Positions 1 through 8,239 of a stretch of 64,000 nt of DNA are shown here, one piece after another. The position numbers were made by a program, and so were the translations under genes. Position 1 is the stretch's first letter. Every line of letters begins with the position of its first letter. Where the stretch lies: assembly GCA_004551485.1 (NCBI GenBank), contig SBLD01000002.1:372001-436000 (forward strand), given 5' to 3'. Under the pieces are notes generated by a model, which saw nothing but the letters and a program-made list of their open reading frames with translations, had not been told where the DNA came from and did not search any database. Source of the stretch: Billgrantia azerbaijanica. GTDB taxonomy: Bacteria; Pseudomonadota; Gammaproteobacteria; Pseudomonadales; Halomonadaceae.

Positions 1-518
1 ACCTCTGCGCGGTCGCGGCGAAGGCTGACATGCGTGTGCTGCTCATCGATGCGGATCTCCGTAATGGGCACCTCCACCGCGCCTTCGATAGCCCCTGCGC
101 CAAGGGACTTGCCGACTTTCTGTCCGGGCAGGCATCGCTGGACGAGATCATGCAGCCGACCTCGATCGACAATGCGTGGCTGATCACGCGGGGCTCTGTG
201 CCGCCGAATCCTTCGGAGCTGTTGATGCAGCCTCGTTTCGGTGATGCGCTGCAGCAGCTCAGCGAGCGCTTTGATCTGGTTATCATCGACACCCCCCCTG
301 TCCTGTCGGTGACCGATGCCAGCGTGGTTGGTCACCACTGCGACACTACCTTGATGGTAGTGCGTTTCGAGGCCAATCCGGTGCGCGAGATCGTGGCTGC
401 CCGTCGGCGCCTGGAAAGCAATGGCTTGGATGTCCAGGGCGCGATTCTGAATGCCATGGAGTACAAGGCGGCCACGGCCTATGGCAAGTATGGTTATTAC
501 TTCTACCAGTACCGCTAG
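1..518 (+). CDS. wzc: Wzc-like bacterial tyrosine kinase, C-terminal part
   Basis: The open frame runs in from the left edge (first full codon at base 3), so this is the 3' end of a longer gene and the ATG at 30 is internal. The visible part starts just after the Walker A loop. It shows the BY-kinase Walker A' motif LLIDADLR, a Walker B motif LVIIDTPP, and a C-terminal tyrosine cluster (seven Tyr in the last 18 residues, ending YGYYFYQYR) of the kind autophosphorylated in Wzc/CpsD proteins. In this family the inner-membrane kinase acts with an outer-membrane Wza channel and a low-molecular-weight phosphatase to control polysaccharide chain length and export. Those partners would lie left of the window. 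Its position at the head of the polysaccharide genes fits. Confidence 0.93.
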   Translation, partial: LCAVAAKADMRVLLIDADLRNGHLHRAFDSPCAKGLADFLSGQASLDEIMQPTSIDNAWLITRGSVPPNPSELLMQPRFGDALQQLSERFDLVIIDTPPVLSVTDASVVGHHCDTTLMVVRFEANPVREIVAARRRLESNGLDVQGAILNAMEYKAATAYGKYGYYFYQYR

Positions 519-685
519 CCTGAATAAGGCAGCCAGCATGAAAAAGTAAAAAAGAGAAAAAATCACAAGTGCCGTGGTTTTCTGTCTGTGTCCGCTGTGA
601 TCGTCTTCAGAAATCTGGAAGAGTAGAGAAAATTGGCCGTCGGGTCAGTTGAGTTAGCCATTGATAGAATTTAAAGAGATTCGCC

Positions 686-1630
686 ATGCATGGAAAAGCT
701 GCTTCTGGTCAGGATGTGATTTACTTGGCAAATCAACACAGTATTCTTTCATGCTTTCGAGCCCATGAAGCCTCCTACCATATGGCGATTAGAACTCTCC
801 CGGAAGATCTTTCCACTCTCACGAACATAGAAGAGGAAGTGCCGCCAGGCTTGGCAGTCTATCAAGAGCGGATATCCGTCACGCCCAGGTTTCGGAATAA
901 TCTAGGGCGTTTTGCAGGCATCGTCCTGGCGAGAGAAGCCGCAACACTGGAACTGAAGATAATTACACCGGAGTCAGTGGTACATCTAAACCCCACTGGA
1001 TCCATTTCCAGCATAGGGAACTGGTCGATACTCATGGCAGACGAGGCCAGTCGGCTTGCTCCTTGGCTTCTGAATATTAATGCCAGGCATTTTCTGGGAT
1101 ATGCCCGTCCAGACAAGTTTGCAGAAACCGCTGCTAAGCTTGAATCTTTTAGGGAGTTCATGAGAATAAACGAGTTCAGATTCGATGAGGTCATTCTGGC
1201 TTCCAGTATTGTGTTAGAGATATATGGATTGAGAAAGGCTGATGACATCGATTATCTGGCATTTGGTGAAGAAAAGTTTTCAATGCCCGGGATAGAATCA
1301 CAAGATGGGCAGAGGTTTCATCATTGCTTGAGCAAGCAAGAGTTGATTACCAATCCTGACTGGCACTTCGAGGTTGATGGCATCCGGTTTGTCTCCTTTT
1401 CTCAATTGAAAAAATTCAAGATGAATAGGAGGGCTCCTCATAAAGATTGCCATGATGTGGGTATGATGGAAGCGCTTGAGAGTGGAAATCGCGTGGCATT
1501 ATGGCGTCATAGGGAACTGCATAAGCTATATTCCATTTACCTTCGCTCAAGAAAAGTGGGTGGTTGTGCGCTACGCTCTAGCAGACTTTATTCTCTGGCA
1601 AGATCTATCTACCGCGGCCTTAAGGGTTAG
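686..1630 (+). CDS. Nucleotidyltransferase-like protein of unknown substrate
   Basis: A 314-residue protein with no recognised full-length family. Around residues 170-190 it has YGLRKADDIDYL, which resembles the G-x-x-R-x-x-x-D-I-D core of minimal nucleotidyltransferase folds. Around residues 235-260 the segment VSFSQLKKFKMNRR followed by KDCHD resembles the helix of AbiEii/MNT-type nucleotidyltransferases that ends in a (K/R)-D-x-x-D element. The N-terminal half is unassigned. The start has a modest purine-rich site (aaagaga) 10 bases upstream. The gene is AT-richer than the housekeeping DNA and is followed by two further unusual proteins, so it probably helps activate or transfer a polymer substituent. 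That role is inference; only the fold-like motifs are seen. Confidence 0.6.
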   Translation: MHGKAASGQDVIYLANQHSILSCFRAHEASYHMAIRTLPEDLSTLTNIEEEVPPGLAVYQERISVTPRFRNNLGRFAGIVLAREAATLELKIITPESVVHLNPTGSISSIGNWSILMADEASRLAPWLLNINARHFLGYARPDKFAETAAKLESFREFMRINEFRFDEVILASSIVLEIYGLRKADDIDYLAFGEEKFSMPGIESQDGQRFHHCLSKQELITNPDWHFEVDGIRFVSFSQLKKFKMNRRAPHKDCHDVGMMEALESGNRVALWRHRELHKLYSIYLRSRKVGGCALRSSRLYSLARSIYRGLKG

Positions 1631-1753
1631 TTCTTCAACTGCAAGAGTGAAATTGAAAGGTTGTCTGTATTCTTATTGCGAGGCTGTGAGCTAACCAATC
1701 ACTATTCTTTAATCTCTGTCAGCCGATGAGGCGCGATACCCACAGATCGTCCC

Positions 1754-3085
1754 ATGACGCGGGGGCATGCGATGAATCATTACCTCCTAACAACTCACGA
1801 TACTGAAGCACGTGTCAGTGACGTACCTAGCCGAAAGGATGGATACGTGAGCGATGTGTCGGGGTGTAGTGGGAAGTCCAGTGACTTAGCCTGTTTTCTC
1901 TTTTGGGAAAGAGGACGTCAGAGAGAAGACGACATGCTATCGGCCCTGGAGTCGCGATTCCGAATCCTGGGGGACTACGAGTTAGCATGGGATAGTGAAC
2001 ACCTCATGGAAGACCTTTCTCGGATCTACGAGAAGAATGCGCCAAAGAATGCAGACAGAGCGCTGGCCAAGGTGGGGCGCCCTCCTTTCAGGTTCATTCT
2101 GGTAGAAGATACTTCGCCTAATTACACTTGGACAAGGTCGGTGTCAAAGTTGATAGAACCTGCCAATGCTGATGTTATCTCGCTGAAGGAGGAGTTCCGC
2201 TCTTGGTTCCCCGAGAAATACCAGGTGCATTCCAGTACGAACATGAGGGAGTGCTTGTATCAGAGCGTCTTGATTCTTGGGGTAGACAACTTCAAAAGGG
2301 CGCTGGGGGGGGCAAAAAGAGTTAGAATGGTTCTCGACAAGGATCTTGAGGGCTGTCATGGTTGGTATGATTGGTCACACTTCTTCTCGGTCATGAATCG
2401 CTGTGTCGATTACTTGGTCCTGTATGACTTCGAAGGATTGCCAGAATCTCTTGATGCCGATGCCATTACATTCCTCTGCGATGATCTATTCCGCTTCAAG
2501 GCAGCCGCTAATCTGCGGAGAGACAAAGGCAGAGCGGAAAGGTATAGCCTGATCGTCGGCGGCAAGCGGTTTAGCGTTTATGTCAGGGTGGTGGGAGATG
2601 GTTATTTTGACACTAAGTGGCAGATAAGGATGTTGTCAAACCGGAAATTCACTGGTGATCTTTATATACCCACTGTTGAAGATCACTTCTTTGGTCTTTG
2701 GTATCACGCCCTGATCCATGAGGGCGGAATCAAGAGAAAACGAAGCAAGCAGTTAAACGGTTTGGCCCGGGAGATGGGACTCGATTGGTTTAAGCCCCAG
2801 GCCATGATGGATACCTTGGCGGCTTGCAGCATTCTTAGCGGCTTCATGATTCCCAATGGCTACTCCTATGCCAAACCACTCGATCCCGCAGTCAAGGGGA
2901 ATCTCAAGGCGCGGCTTCAGTTGCCCTCTCCATCCTCGGTACGGGCGGGCCTTATTGGGCGAAGGCTTCTCGGAAAGCTGAGTCGCTTCGTCCTGCTTTC
3001 GGGAAGAGAAAAAACTCAGGTAATCGTGCGGATGGCCAAAAAAATCCTGTGGAGTCTCTGGGCTCGTCGACAAGAGCAGCAATGA
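1754..3085 (+). CDS. Unknown protein of surface-polysaccharide loci
   Basis: A 443-residue protein (437 if the ATG at 1772, with a G-rich stretch 6-10 bases upstream, is used). It has no signal peptide or obvious membrane segment; the last 60 residues are strongly basic (RRLLGKLSRF, ARRQEQQ), suggesting contact with membrane phosphates or nucleic acid. A region at about residues 70-175 (from RFRILGDYEL to the VHSSTN motif) resembles uncharacterised proteins I associate with glycerol- or ribitol-phosphate polymer genes, but I cannot name a family with certainty. The stop overlaps the next start as ATGA, implying translational coupling with the kinase-like gene that follows. Function unknown. 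Confidence 0.6.
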   Translation: MTRGHAMNHYLLTTHDTEARVSDVPSRKDGYVSDVSGCSGKSSDLACFLFWERGRQREDDMLSALESRFRILGDYELAWDSEHLMEDLSRIYEKNAPKNADRALAKVGRPPFRFILVEDTSPNYTWTRSVSKLIEPANADVISLKEEFRSWFPEKYQVHSSTNMRECLYQSVLILGVDNFKRALGGAKRVRMVLDKDLEGCHGWYDWSHFFSVMNRCVDYLVLYDFEGLPESLDADAITFLCDDLFRFKAAANLRRDKGRAERYSLIVGGKRFSVYVRVVGDGYFDTKWQIRMLSNRKFTGDLYIPTVEDHFFGLWYHALIHEGGIKRKRSKQLNGLAREMGLDWFKPQAMMDTLAACSILSGFMIPNGYSYAKPLDPAVKGNLKARLQLPSPSSVRAGLIGRRLLGKLSRFVLLSGREKTQVIVRMAKKILWSLWARRQEQQ

Positions 3086-4224
3086 CAATGGAGCCGGTTA
3101 TCTCGCCTGGACGAATTGCTTCTCTGCTGATTCGACAGAGCCTGGGTGCTGTATTTTTTCTCGTGAACCGTGGCTACCTCGGTTTTTTGCCCTCCACTAC
3201 TAAGACGGTTGCTTTCTTCCGCTCGAGAGCCAACTGGTCAGCATTCGTTAGCTATCGTGCACTCATGCGTGGCAAGGCGGGACGTCGAGATCTATGGCGG
3301 CTGGCACGGCTCTACTGCCATCTCGAAGATCATGGACGCTTCGAGCAGGCGTGTCAGACTTACGATACAGTCCTATGCCTGAAGCCAAGCATCAAGCGTC
3401 GATTCTTGGGAAAGGGATGGGGTGAGAATTCCCTGAATGTCTATCGGCAGTTATGGGACACGGAGGGGCAGTGCCTATTTGAGAAAGTGTTGTTCAAGCC
3501 TTCAGATGATTATTCGAGGTTGTCATTTTTCATGACATTTCTTATGCCGAAACTGAATGGTGAGTTCATTAAGACGCCAGTGATACGCGACATGCACGAA
3601 GGGAAGCATCTTGCCGCAGTATATTATGAGCATCTTGATGTTGCGGAAGCCGGTTGTTTGCATTTCTCCCAAGAGGATCGATTGGCTACGATCGTGACCA
3701 TACTTCGCGAGCTGGGTAACCTTGAGTGTGCCGATGTTAGGATCCGGTATCCCGAGGTCCTTGACTATGCATCGGTGCAGGCATATCGCGAAGGACAGTG
3801 CTACTTGCATCGTCTGGTGCGTCGATCATCGAGCCAGACTCATCCTGAGCTACATGCCCTTGTCGGAAAAAAACTGGTCGATGATCGACGAGTCATCAGT
3901 CATGGGGATCTGGTGGCGGAGAATTTCAGCAGAGATGGATGGGTGTGGGACTGGGACCGCTGCGGATATTACCCGGTGGGGTTTGACTTGGCCTGGGCGA
4001 CGCTCAATGCTATTGATTTCGTGGGTTTTGACGACCTTATGCAACATAATGAGAGGCTAATTGGACGTATCTATCCGACGTGGTCTCGACGCGACAAACT
4101 GGTGGCGAACACGGTGTACTTCACGTCTATCTTTTATTGCCGAAAGTTCAAGCCAGGCAATGGTGATGCCTTTCTCATGGAGTGCATTCGGTACCTGCAT
4201 CGGGTCACAGAAGAGCTTCACTGA
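3082..4224 (+). CDS. APH/choline-kinase-fold phosphotransferase
   Basis: A 380-residue protein. The ATG at 3082 overlaps the upstream TGA (ATGA); in-frame ATG codons exist at 3049 and 3088, but the coupled one is favoured. Near residue 274 it has HGDLVAENF, the catalytic loop of aminoglycoside phosphotransferase/choline kinase-type enzymes (H-G-D-x5-N), and near residue 290 DWDRCGYYP, the Mg-binding D-x-D/E-like segment followed by FDLAW. The N-terminal lobe is less conserved. In this family ATP is used to phosphorylate a hydroxyl on a small molecule. Within a polysaccharide locus a sugar, polyol or lipid-linked intermediate is the likely substrate (inference). Confidence 0.75.
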   Translation: MTMEPVISPGRIASLLIRQSLGAVFFLVNRGYLGFLPSTTKTVAFFRSRANWSAFVSYRALMRGKAGRRDLWRLARLYCHLEDHGRFEQACQTYDTVLCLKPSIKRRFLGKGWGENSLNVYRQLWDTEGQCLFEKVLFKPSDDYSRLSFFMTFLMPKLNGEFIKTPVIRDMHEGKHLAAVYYEHLDVAEAGCLHFSQEDRLATIVTILRELGNLECADVRIRYPEVLDYASVQAYREGQCYLHRLVRRSSSQTHPELHALVGKKLVDDRRVISHGDLVAENFSRDGWVWDWDRCGYYPVGFDLAWATLNAIDFVGFDDLMQHNERLIGRIYPTWSRRDKLVANTVYFTSIFYCRKFKPGNGDAFLMECIRYLHRVTEELH

Positions 4225-4270
4225 TTCGCGATGGCACATCGGCTATTGCCATGCATGAACTGGTGCAGCT

Positions 4271-4276
4271 AGGAGG
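4271..4276 (+). promoter_or_regulatory. Ribosome binding site deciding the SDR start
   Basis: A perfect AGGAGG lies 7 bases before the ATG at 4284. It settles the start of the SDR gene there, although the frame is open from 4182 and overlaps the upstream kinase gene. Confidence 0.8.
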
Positions 4277-4283
4277 AAGGGGT

Positions 4284-5330
4284 ATGAAAGTCTTGATCAT
4301 TGGCAACATGGGGTACGTGGGGCCTGGAGTGGTACGTGAACTGACCGCACGGCATCCCTCTGCCATCCTCCACGGCTATGACAACGCCTATTTTGCTCAT
4401 TGTCTGACCGGGGTATCGCAACTGCCAGAGTCACGCTTGGATCGTCAGTACTTCGGGGATATCCGTTTCCTGCCGGAGCGGCTATTGGAAGGCTACACCG
4501 CGGTGGTGCAGTTGGCTGCCGTCTCCAACGATCCCATGGGGAGCCGCTTCTCGGAGGAGACGATGGCGATCAACCAGGCGGCTACGCTTCGCCTGGCTCG
4601 GGCGGCGTCTCGAGCAGGCGTTCGGAACTTCGTCTTTGCCTCGAGCTGCAGCATCTACGGGTGCGCTGCCGGGGCGCCGCGTCGTGAGACCGATGAGCTG
4701 GCTCCGCTTACCGACTATGCCCGTTCGAAGGTCGGTGCCGAGCAGGGCCTGGCGAATATCGGTGGCGATATGGTCATCACCAGTCTGCGCTTTGCGACGG
4801 CCTGTGGCATGTCCGACCGGCTTAGGCTCGATCTGGTCCTTAATGACTTCGTGGCCAGTGCCATCACCCAGAGACGCATCAGCGTCCTCAGTGACGGCAC
4901 GCCTTGGCGTCCCTTGATCGATGTGGTGGACATGGCGAGAGCCATCGACTGGGCGGTGCTCCGTCTCCCGAACAACGGGGGCAGGGTCCTGTGCATCAAT
5001 GTTGGCGCGAATGACCGCAACCATCAGGTCCGGGAGCTGGCCTTCGCCGTTGCCGATCAAGTACCGGGAACGGAGGTTAGCATCAATCAGGAGGCGGCCG
5101 AGGACAATCGCTCATACCGGGTGGACTTCGACCTGTTCTCCCGATTGGCGCCCGACCACCAGCCAAGAAAATCGTTGGCACAGTCCATTGACGGTCTAGT
5201 CGAAGGGCTCCAGCGAATGCGATTCGCGGATCCTGATTTTCGCGCGTCATCTCTCATGCGGTTGAATGCACTGCAGACACACATAGAAGAGGGGCGTCTG
5301 GAACGAGATCTGACCTGGAAGGGGCCTTGA
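4284..5330 (+). CDS. NAD(P)-dependent epimerase/dehydratase (extended SDR)
   Basis: A 348-residue extended short-chain dehydrogenase. The N-terminus carries a slightly altered nucleotide loop GNMGYVGPG (residues 7-15), then VVQLAAVSND, FASSCSIYG with the catalytic Ser region, and the YxxxK pair as YARSK with Tyr near 145. Enzymes of this type epimerise, dehydrate or reduce nucleotide-linked sugars. It sits directly before a cytidylyltransferase of the RfbF type, so a CDP-sugar is the likely substrate. No canonical RfbG (CDP-glucose 4,6-dehydratase) is present here, and this protein may take that step or act on a later ketosugar. Exact reaction not assignable from sequence. Confidence 0.85.
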   Translation: MKVLIIGNMGYVGPGVVRELTARHPSAILHGYDNAYFAHCLTGVSQLPESRLDRQYFGDIRFLPERLLEGYTAVVQLAAVSNDPMGSRFSEETMAINQAATLRLARAASRAGVRNFVFASSCSIYGCAAGAPRRETDELAPLTDYARSKVGAEQGLANIGGDMVITSLRFATACGMSDRLRLDLVLNDFVASAITQRRISVLSDGTPWRPLIDVVDMARAIDWAVLRLPNNGGRVLCINVGANDRNHQVRELAFAVADQVPGTEVSINQEAAEDNRSYRVDFDLFSRLAPDHQPRKSLAQSIDGLVEGLQRMRFADPDFRASSLMRLNALQTHIEEGRLERDLTWKGP

Positions 5331-5395
5331 TCGAAGCACGGGGAGGGGACCGGGTTTGCGGTTCCATATCGCGTTGACGACAGGAGGGCAGCATC

Positions 5396-6172
5396 ATGAA
5401 GGTGGTAATCTTTGCGGGTGGTTTCGGGACTCGACTGAGCGAAGAGACGGCGATACGCCCCAAGCCGATGGTCGAAATCGGTGGACGGCCGATCCTCTGG
5501 CATATCATGAAGATGTACGCCCATCACGGCCTGAAGGACTTCATCGTCCTCGGGGGCTACAAGGTGGAACATGTTCGCGACTACTTCCTGAACTACCGAG
5601 GTAGCCGCAGTGACTACACCATTGATCTCGGTACGGGGGAGGTGAAGTGGCTGGAGGGCATCGCTGAGGACTGGAAGGTCACTGTACTGGATACGGGCTC
5701 CGACTCCATGACGGGAGGACGCCTCAAGCGTGCGCGCCATCTCTTATCCGATGGCCCTTTCTGCCTGACTTATGGAGATGGACTCAGCGATGTCGACATC
5801 ACCGCTTTGGTCGCGGCCCACCAGGCGTCAAGCAACTGGTGCACCCTGACAGCAGTCGTCCAGCCCGGCCGATACGGCGCACTGCGCGTCAATGAAAGCA
5901 GTCATAGCATCAAGGGATTCAGGGAGAAGGGACCCACCGATGGGGGGTTGATCAATGGAGGCTTCTTCGTTTGCGAGCCTGAGGTGTTCGAGTTGATCGA
6001 CGATGATCAGACTGTGTGGGAAAACGGACCCATGAAGCGGATGGTTGAGCTCGGAAAGCTGGGGTATTTCCATCATGATGGCTATTGGCAGAGCATGGAT
6101 TCACTGCGCGACAAGATGGTGCTCGAGGCAGCCTGGTCGGAAGACCCGCGCTGGAAGGTCTGGCGGGATTGA
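5396..6172 (+). CDS. rfbF: Glucose-1-phosphate cytidylyltransferase
   Basis: A 258-residue protein, the usual length of RfbF. It begins with the signature AGGFGTRLSEET and RPKPMVEIG of sugar nucleotidyltransferases, with ILWHIMK and YGDGLSDVD further on, which are typical of the CTP-using glucose-1-phosphate subgroup. It makes CDP-glucose, the entry point to CDP-linked deoxy or branched sugars. A good site (caggaggg) precedes the ATG by 7-8 bases. The neighbours are an SDR, a DRL-family oxidoreductase and an RmlC-like epimerase, so the CDP-glucose is probably remodelled by them. RfbG and RfbH are absent from the window. Confidence 0.93.
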   Translation: MKVVIFAGGFGTRLSEETAIRPKPMVEIGGRPILWHIMKMYAHHGLKDFIVLGGYKVEHVRDYFLNYRGSRSDYTIDLGTGEVKWLEGIAEDWKVTVLDTGSDSMTGGRLKRARHLLSDGPFCLTYGDGLSDVDITALVAAHQASSNWCTLTAVVQPGRYGALRVNESSHSIKGFREKGPTDGGLINGGFFVCEPEVFELIDDDQTVWENGPMKRMVELGKLGYFHHDGYWQSMDSLRDKMVLEAAWSEDPRWKVWRD

Positions 6173-6265
6173 CGGCACTCGGCCGACGACACCGCGTTAT
6201 ACCGTTCTCCGCCATATCAGCCAATTGCAGGGAGGAAGCGAGTTCGGGGCTTTCCGACTCGCGGC

Positions 6266-7618
6266 ATGCTCATGATCATAGTGGATAAGGCGCTGGCCAA
6301 GCGCGAGTCAGAGGGTCACCCCATTCGGGTCGGCATGATCGGAGCCGGCTTCCAGGGCCGTGGCATCGGTTTGCAGATCATGACGGCCACGCCGGGCATG
6401 CGTCTGTGTGCCGTTGCCAATCGTCACATCCAGGCGGCCAGAGACGTCTTTGCCCAGATAGACAGAGAAGCGCGCCCCTGTGAGACGCGGGCGGCCCTCG
6501 AAGAGGCGATTGCCTCGGGGGTGCCCGCGATCACCGAGGATGCCGTGGCTCTGGCCGGTGCCGAGGGGCTGGACGCGGTGATCGAAGTAACCGGCTCGGT
6601 GGAGTATGCCGCCCAGGTAGTGCTTACGGCAATCGAGAGCGGCAAGGACGTGATCCAGATGAACGCTGAGCTGGATGGCACCATTGGTCCAATCCTCAAG
6701 ACGAAAGCCGATGAGGCCGGTGTCATCTACACCTTCGCCGACGGCGATCAGCCCGGGGTTCAGATGAACCTGTATCGTTTCGTCAGCGGGCTCGGGGTCA
6801 CGCCGGTGCTGTGTGGCAACATCAAGGGGCTACATGATCCTCATCGTAACCCCACGACCCAGGAGGAATTCGCCAGGCGCTGGGGGCAGAAACCTGCGAT
6901 GGTTGCGTCCTTTGCCGATGGTACCAAGATCTCCTTCGAGCAGGCGGTGGTGGCCAATGGTACGGGAATGAGGGTCGCGCGTCGCGGCATGCTCGGTCCG
7001 GATTTCTCCGGCGGCGACCCGGGGGCGCCCCTGGTGACCATCGAGCGAGCGGCCGAAGCCTTTGAGCCGTACCTGGCGTCTGCCAAGGATCGGTACGTGG
7101 ATTATGTGGTGGGGGCCAGACCAGGGCCGGGAGTTTTCGTTCTCGGGCGGCATGAGGATCCTCGGCAGCGTCACTACCTTGAGCTCTATAAACTGGGGAA
7201 AGGTCCGCATTACTGTTTCTACACACCCTATCACCTCTGTCATTTTGAGGTGCCGACATCGGTCGCCCGTGCCGTACTGTTCCGAGATCCGGTGCTGGCA
7301 CCGCTTCAAGGGACGCGAGTCGGTGTCATTGCAATGGCCAAGAAGGATCTCTTTCCAGGCGATACAATCATTGAATTTGGTGGTTATGAGGTCTATGGCG
7401 TTGCCGAGAACATTGAGGAAATCCGCCGATCGAAATTGTTGCCGGTCGGCCTCGCCCTGGGCGCGACGCTCTCTCGAGCGGTTGAACAGGATTCTCCCCT
7501 AACGTTCGAAGACGTCTGCTTTCCTCCAGGACGGTTGGTGGATCGGCTCTATGCGGAACAGGAAGCCCGTTTCACTGAGCATTGCGAGGTTGGGACAGCC
7601 TCTGGGAGGCGAGAATGA
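6266..7618 (+). CDS. DXR-like (DRL) family NAD(P)-dependent oxidoreductase with SAF-type C-terminus
   Basis: A 450-residue protein with an N-terminal Rossmann motif VGMIGAGFQGRG (residues about 23-34), then EVTGSVEYA, the family segment MNAELDGTIG, the FADGDQPG turn and FYTPYHLCHFEVP. The last 90 residues (from AMAKKDLFPGDTI) look like a SAF domain. The layout matches the homoserine-dehydrogenase-related DRL family, whose Brucella member replaces 1-deoxy-xylulose-5-phosphate reductoisomerase. A housekeeping role is unlikely in this setting; a sugar-modifying role with RfbF is inferred. The start is uncertain: ATG at 6266 or 6272, with the nearest strong ribosome site (ggaggaag at 6231) too distant. 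The stop overlaps the next ATG (ATGA). Confidence 0.8.
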   Translation: MLMIIVDKALAKRESEGHPIRVGMIGAGFQGRGIGLQIMTATPGMRLCAVANRHIQAARDVFAQIDREARPCETRAALEEAIASGVPAITEDAVALAGAEGLDAVIEVTGSVEYAAQVVLTAIESGKDVIQMNAELDGTIGPILKTKADEAGVIYTFADGDQPGVQMNLYRFVSGLGVTPVLCGNIKGLHDPHRNPTTQEEFARRWGQKPAMVASFADGTKISFEQAVVANGTGMRVARRGMLGPDFSGGDPGAPLVTIERAAEAFEPYLASAKDRYVDYVVGARPGPGVFVLGRHEDPRQRHYLELYKLGKGPHYCFYTPYHLCHFEVPTSVARAVLFRDPVLAPLQGTRVGVIAMAKKDLFPGDTIIEFGGYEVYGVAENIEEIRRSKLLPVGLALGATLSRAVEQDSPLTFEDVCFPPGRLVDRLYAEQEARFTEHCEVGTASGRRE

Positions 7619-8178
7619 TCTTTCGTGCAACAACACTGCAGGATGCTTGGCTGATCGAGCCTGAGCCCCGAGGCGATGAGCGAGGCTGGTTCGCTCGTAC
7701 CATGTGTCGTGACGAGCTCGAGTCGTATAATCTGACAGGGGATTTCGTCCAGCAGAATGCCTCCTGCTCCCTGTATCGGGGAACCTTGCGGGGATTTCAC
7801 TTCCAGCGACCGCCTCATGCCGAGGCCAAGCTCATCCGTTGCCTCCGCGGCAGCATCCTGGACGTGATCATCGACCTTCGGGAGGGCTCGCCAAGCCACC
7901 TGCGACACGAGGCCTTCGAGCTCAGCGACGCTAACCGGCGGCAGATCTATGTTCCCCCGGGATTCGCCCACGCCTTCCTGACCCTGTGCGATGACGTCGA
8001 GGTCAGCTATTTGGTCTCGGCCCGGTATACGCCGGAGGCCGAGGATGGTCTAAGGTTTGACGACCCGGCCCTTGGCATCGACTGGCCGATTCCCATCGAG
8101 GTGATCTCAGAGAAGGATGCCACTTGGGCATTGATAAACCATCGTGATCGCCCACTACTGGCATCGACACGGTGGTGA
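7615..8178 (+). CDS. RmlC-like (dTDP-4-dehydrorhamnose 3,5-epimerase family) sugar epimerase
   Basis: A 187-residue cupin of RmlC length. The ATG at 7615 overlaps the upstream stop and follows gggaggcgag. It contains RGDERGWFART, the His-bearing LRGFHFQ loop, YVPPGFAHAF and a C-terminal DDPALGIDWP, all diagnostic for RmlC-type 3- and/or 5-epimerases. These act on 4-keto-6-deoxy nucleotide sugars. Because RmlA, RmlB and RmlD are not in the window, while a CDP-glucose synthase is three genes upstream in the same run, the substrate may be a CDP-linked ketosugar rather than the dTDP one. Confidence 0.88.
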   Translation: MIFRATTLQDAWLIEPEPRGDERGWFARTMCRDELESYNLTGDFVQQNASCSLYRGTLRGFHFQRPPHAEAKLIRCLRGSILDVIIDLREGSPSHLRHEAFELSDANRRQIYVPPGFAHAFLTLCDDVEVSYLVSARYTPEAEDGLRFDDPALGIDWPIPIEVISEKDATWALINHRDRPLLASTRW

Positions 8179-8239
8179 GCGTCACGCTCCCCTGCGCTGA
8201 TGTGCTCAGTATTATCCCAGGAACTATGGAGCTTTCTGC

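Noticed and set aside
686-3085. An AbiE-type toxin-antitoxin pair
   Set aside because: The first protein has AbiEii-like motifs, but there is no AbiEi-like regulator and the setting is a polysaccharide locus.
6266-7618. A replacement for 1-deoxy-xylulose-5-phosphate reductoisomerase in isoprenoid synthesis
   Set aside because: The family resemblance is real, but placement within an RfbF sugar set makes a dedicated isoprenoid role unlikely.
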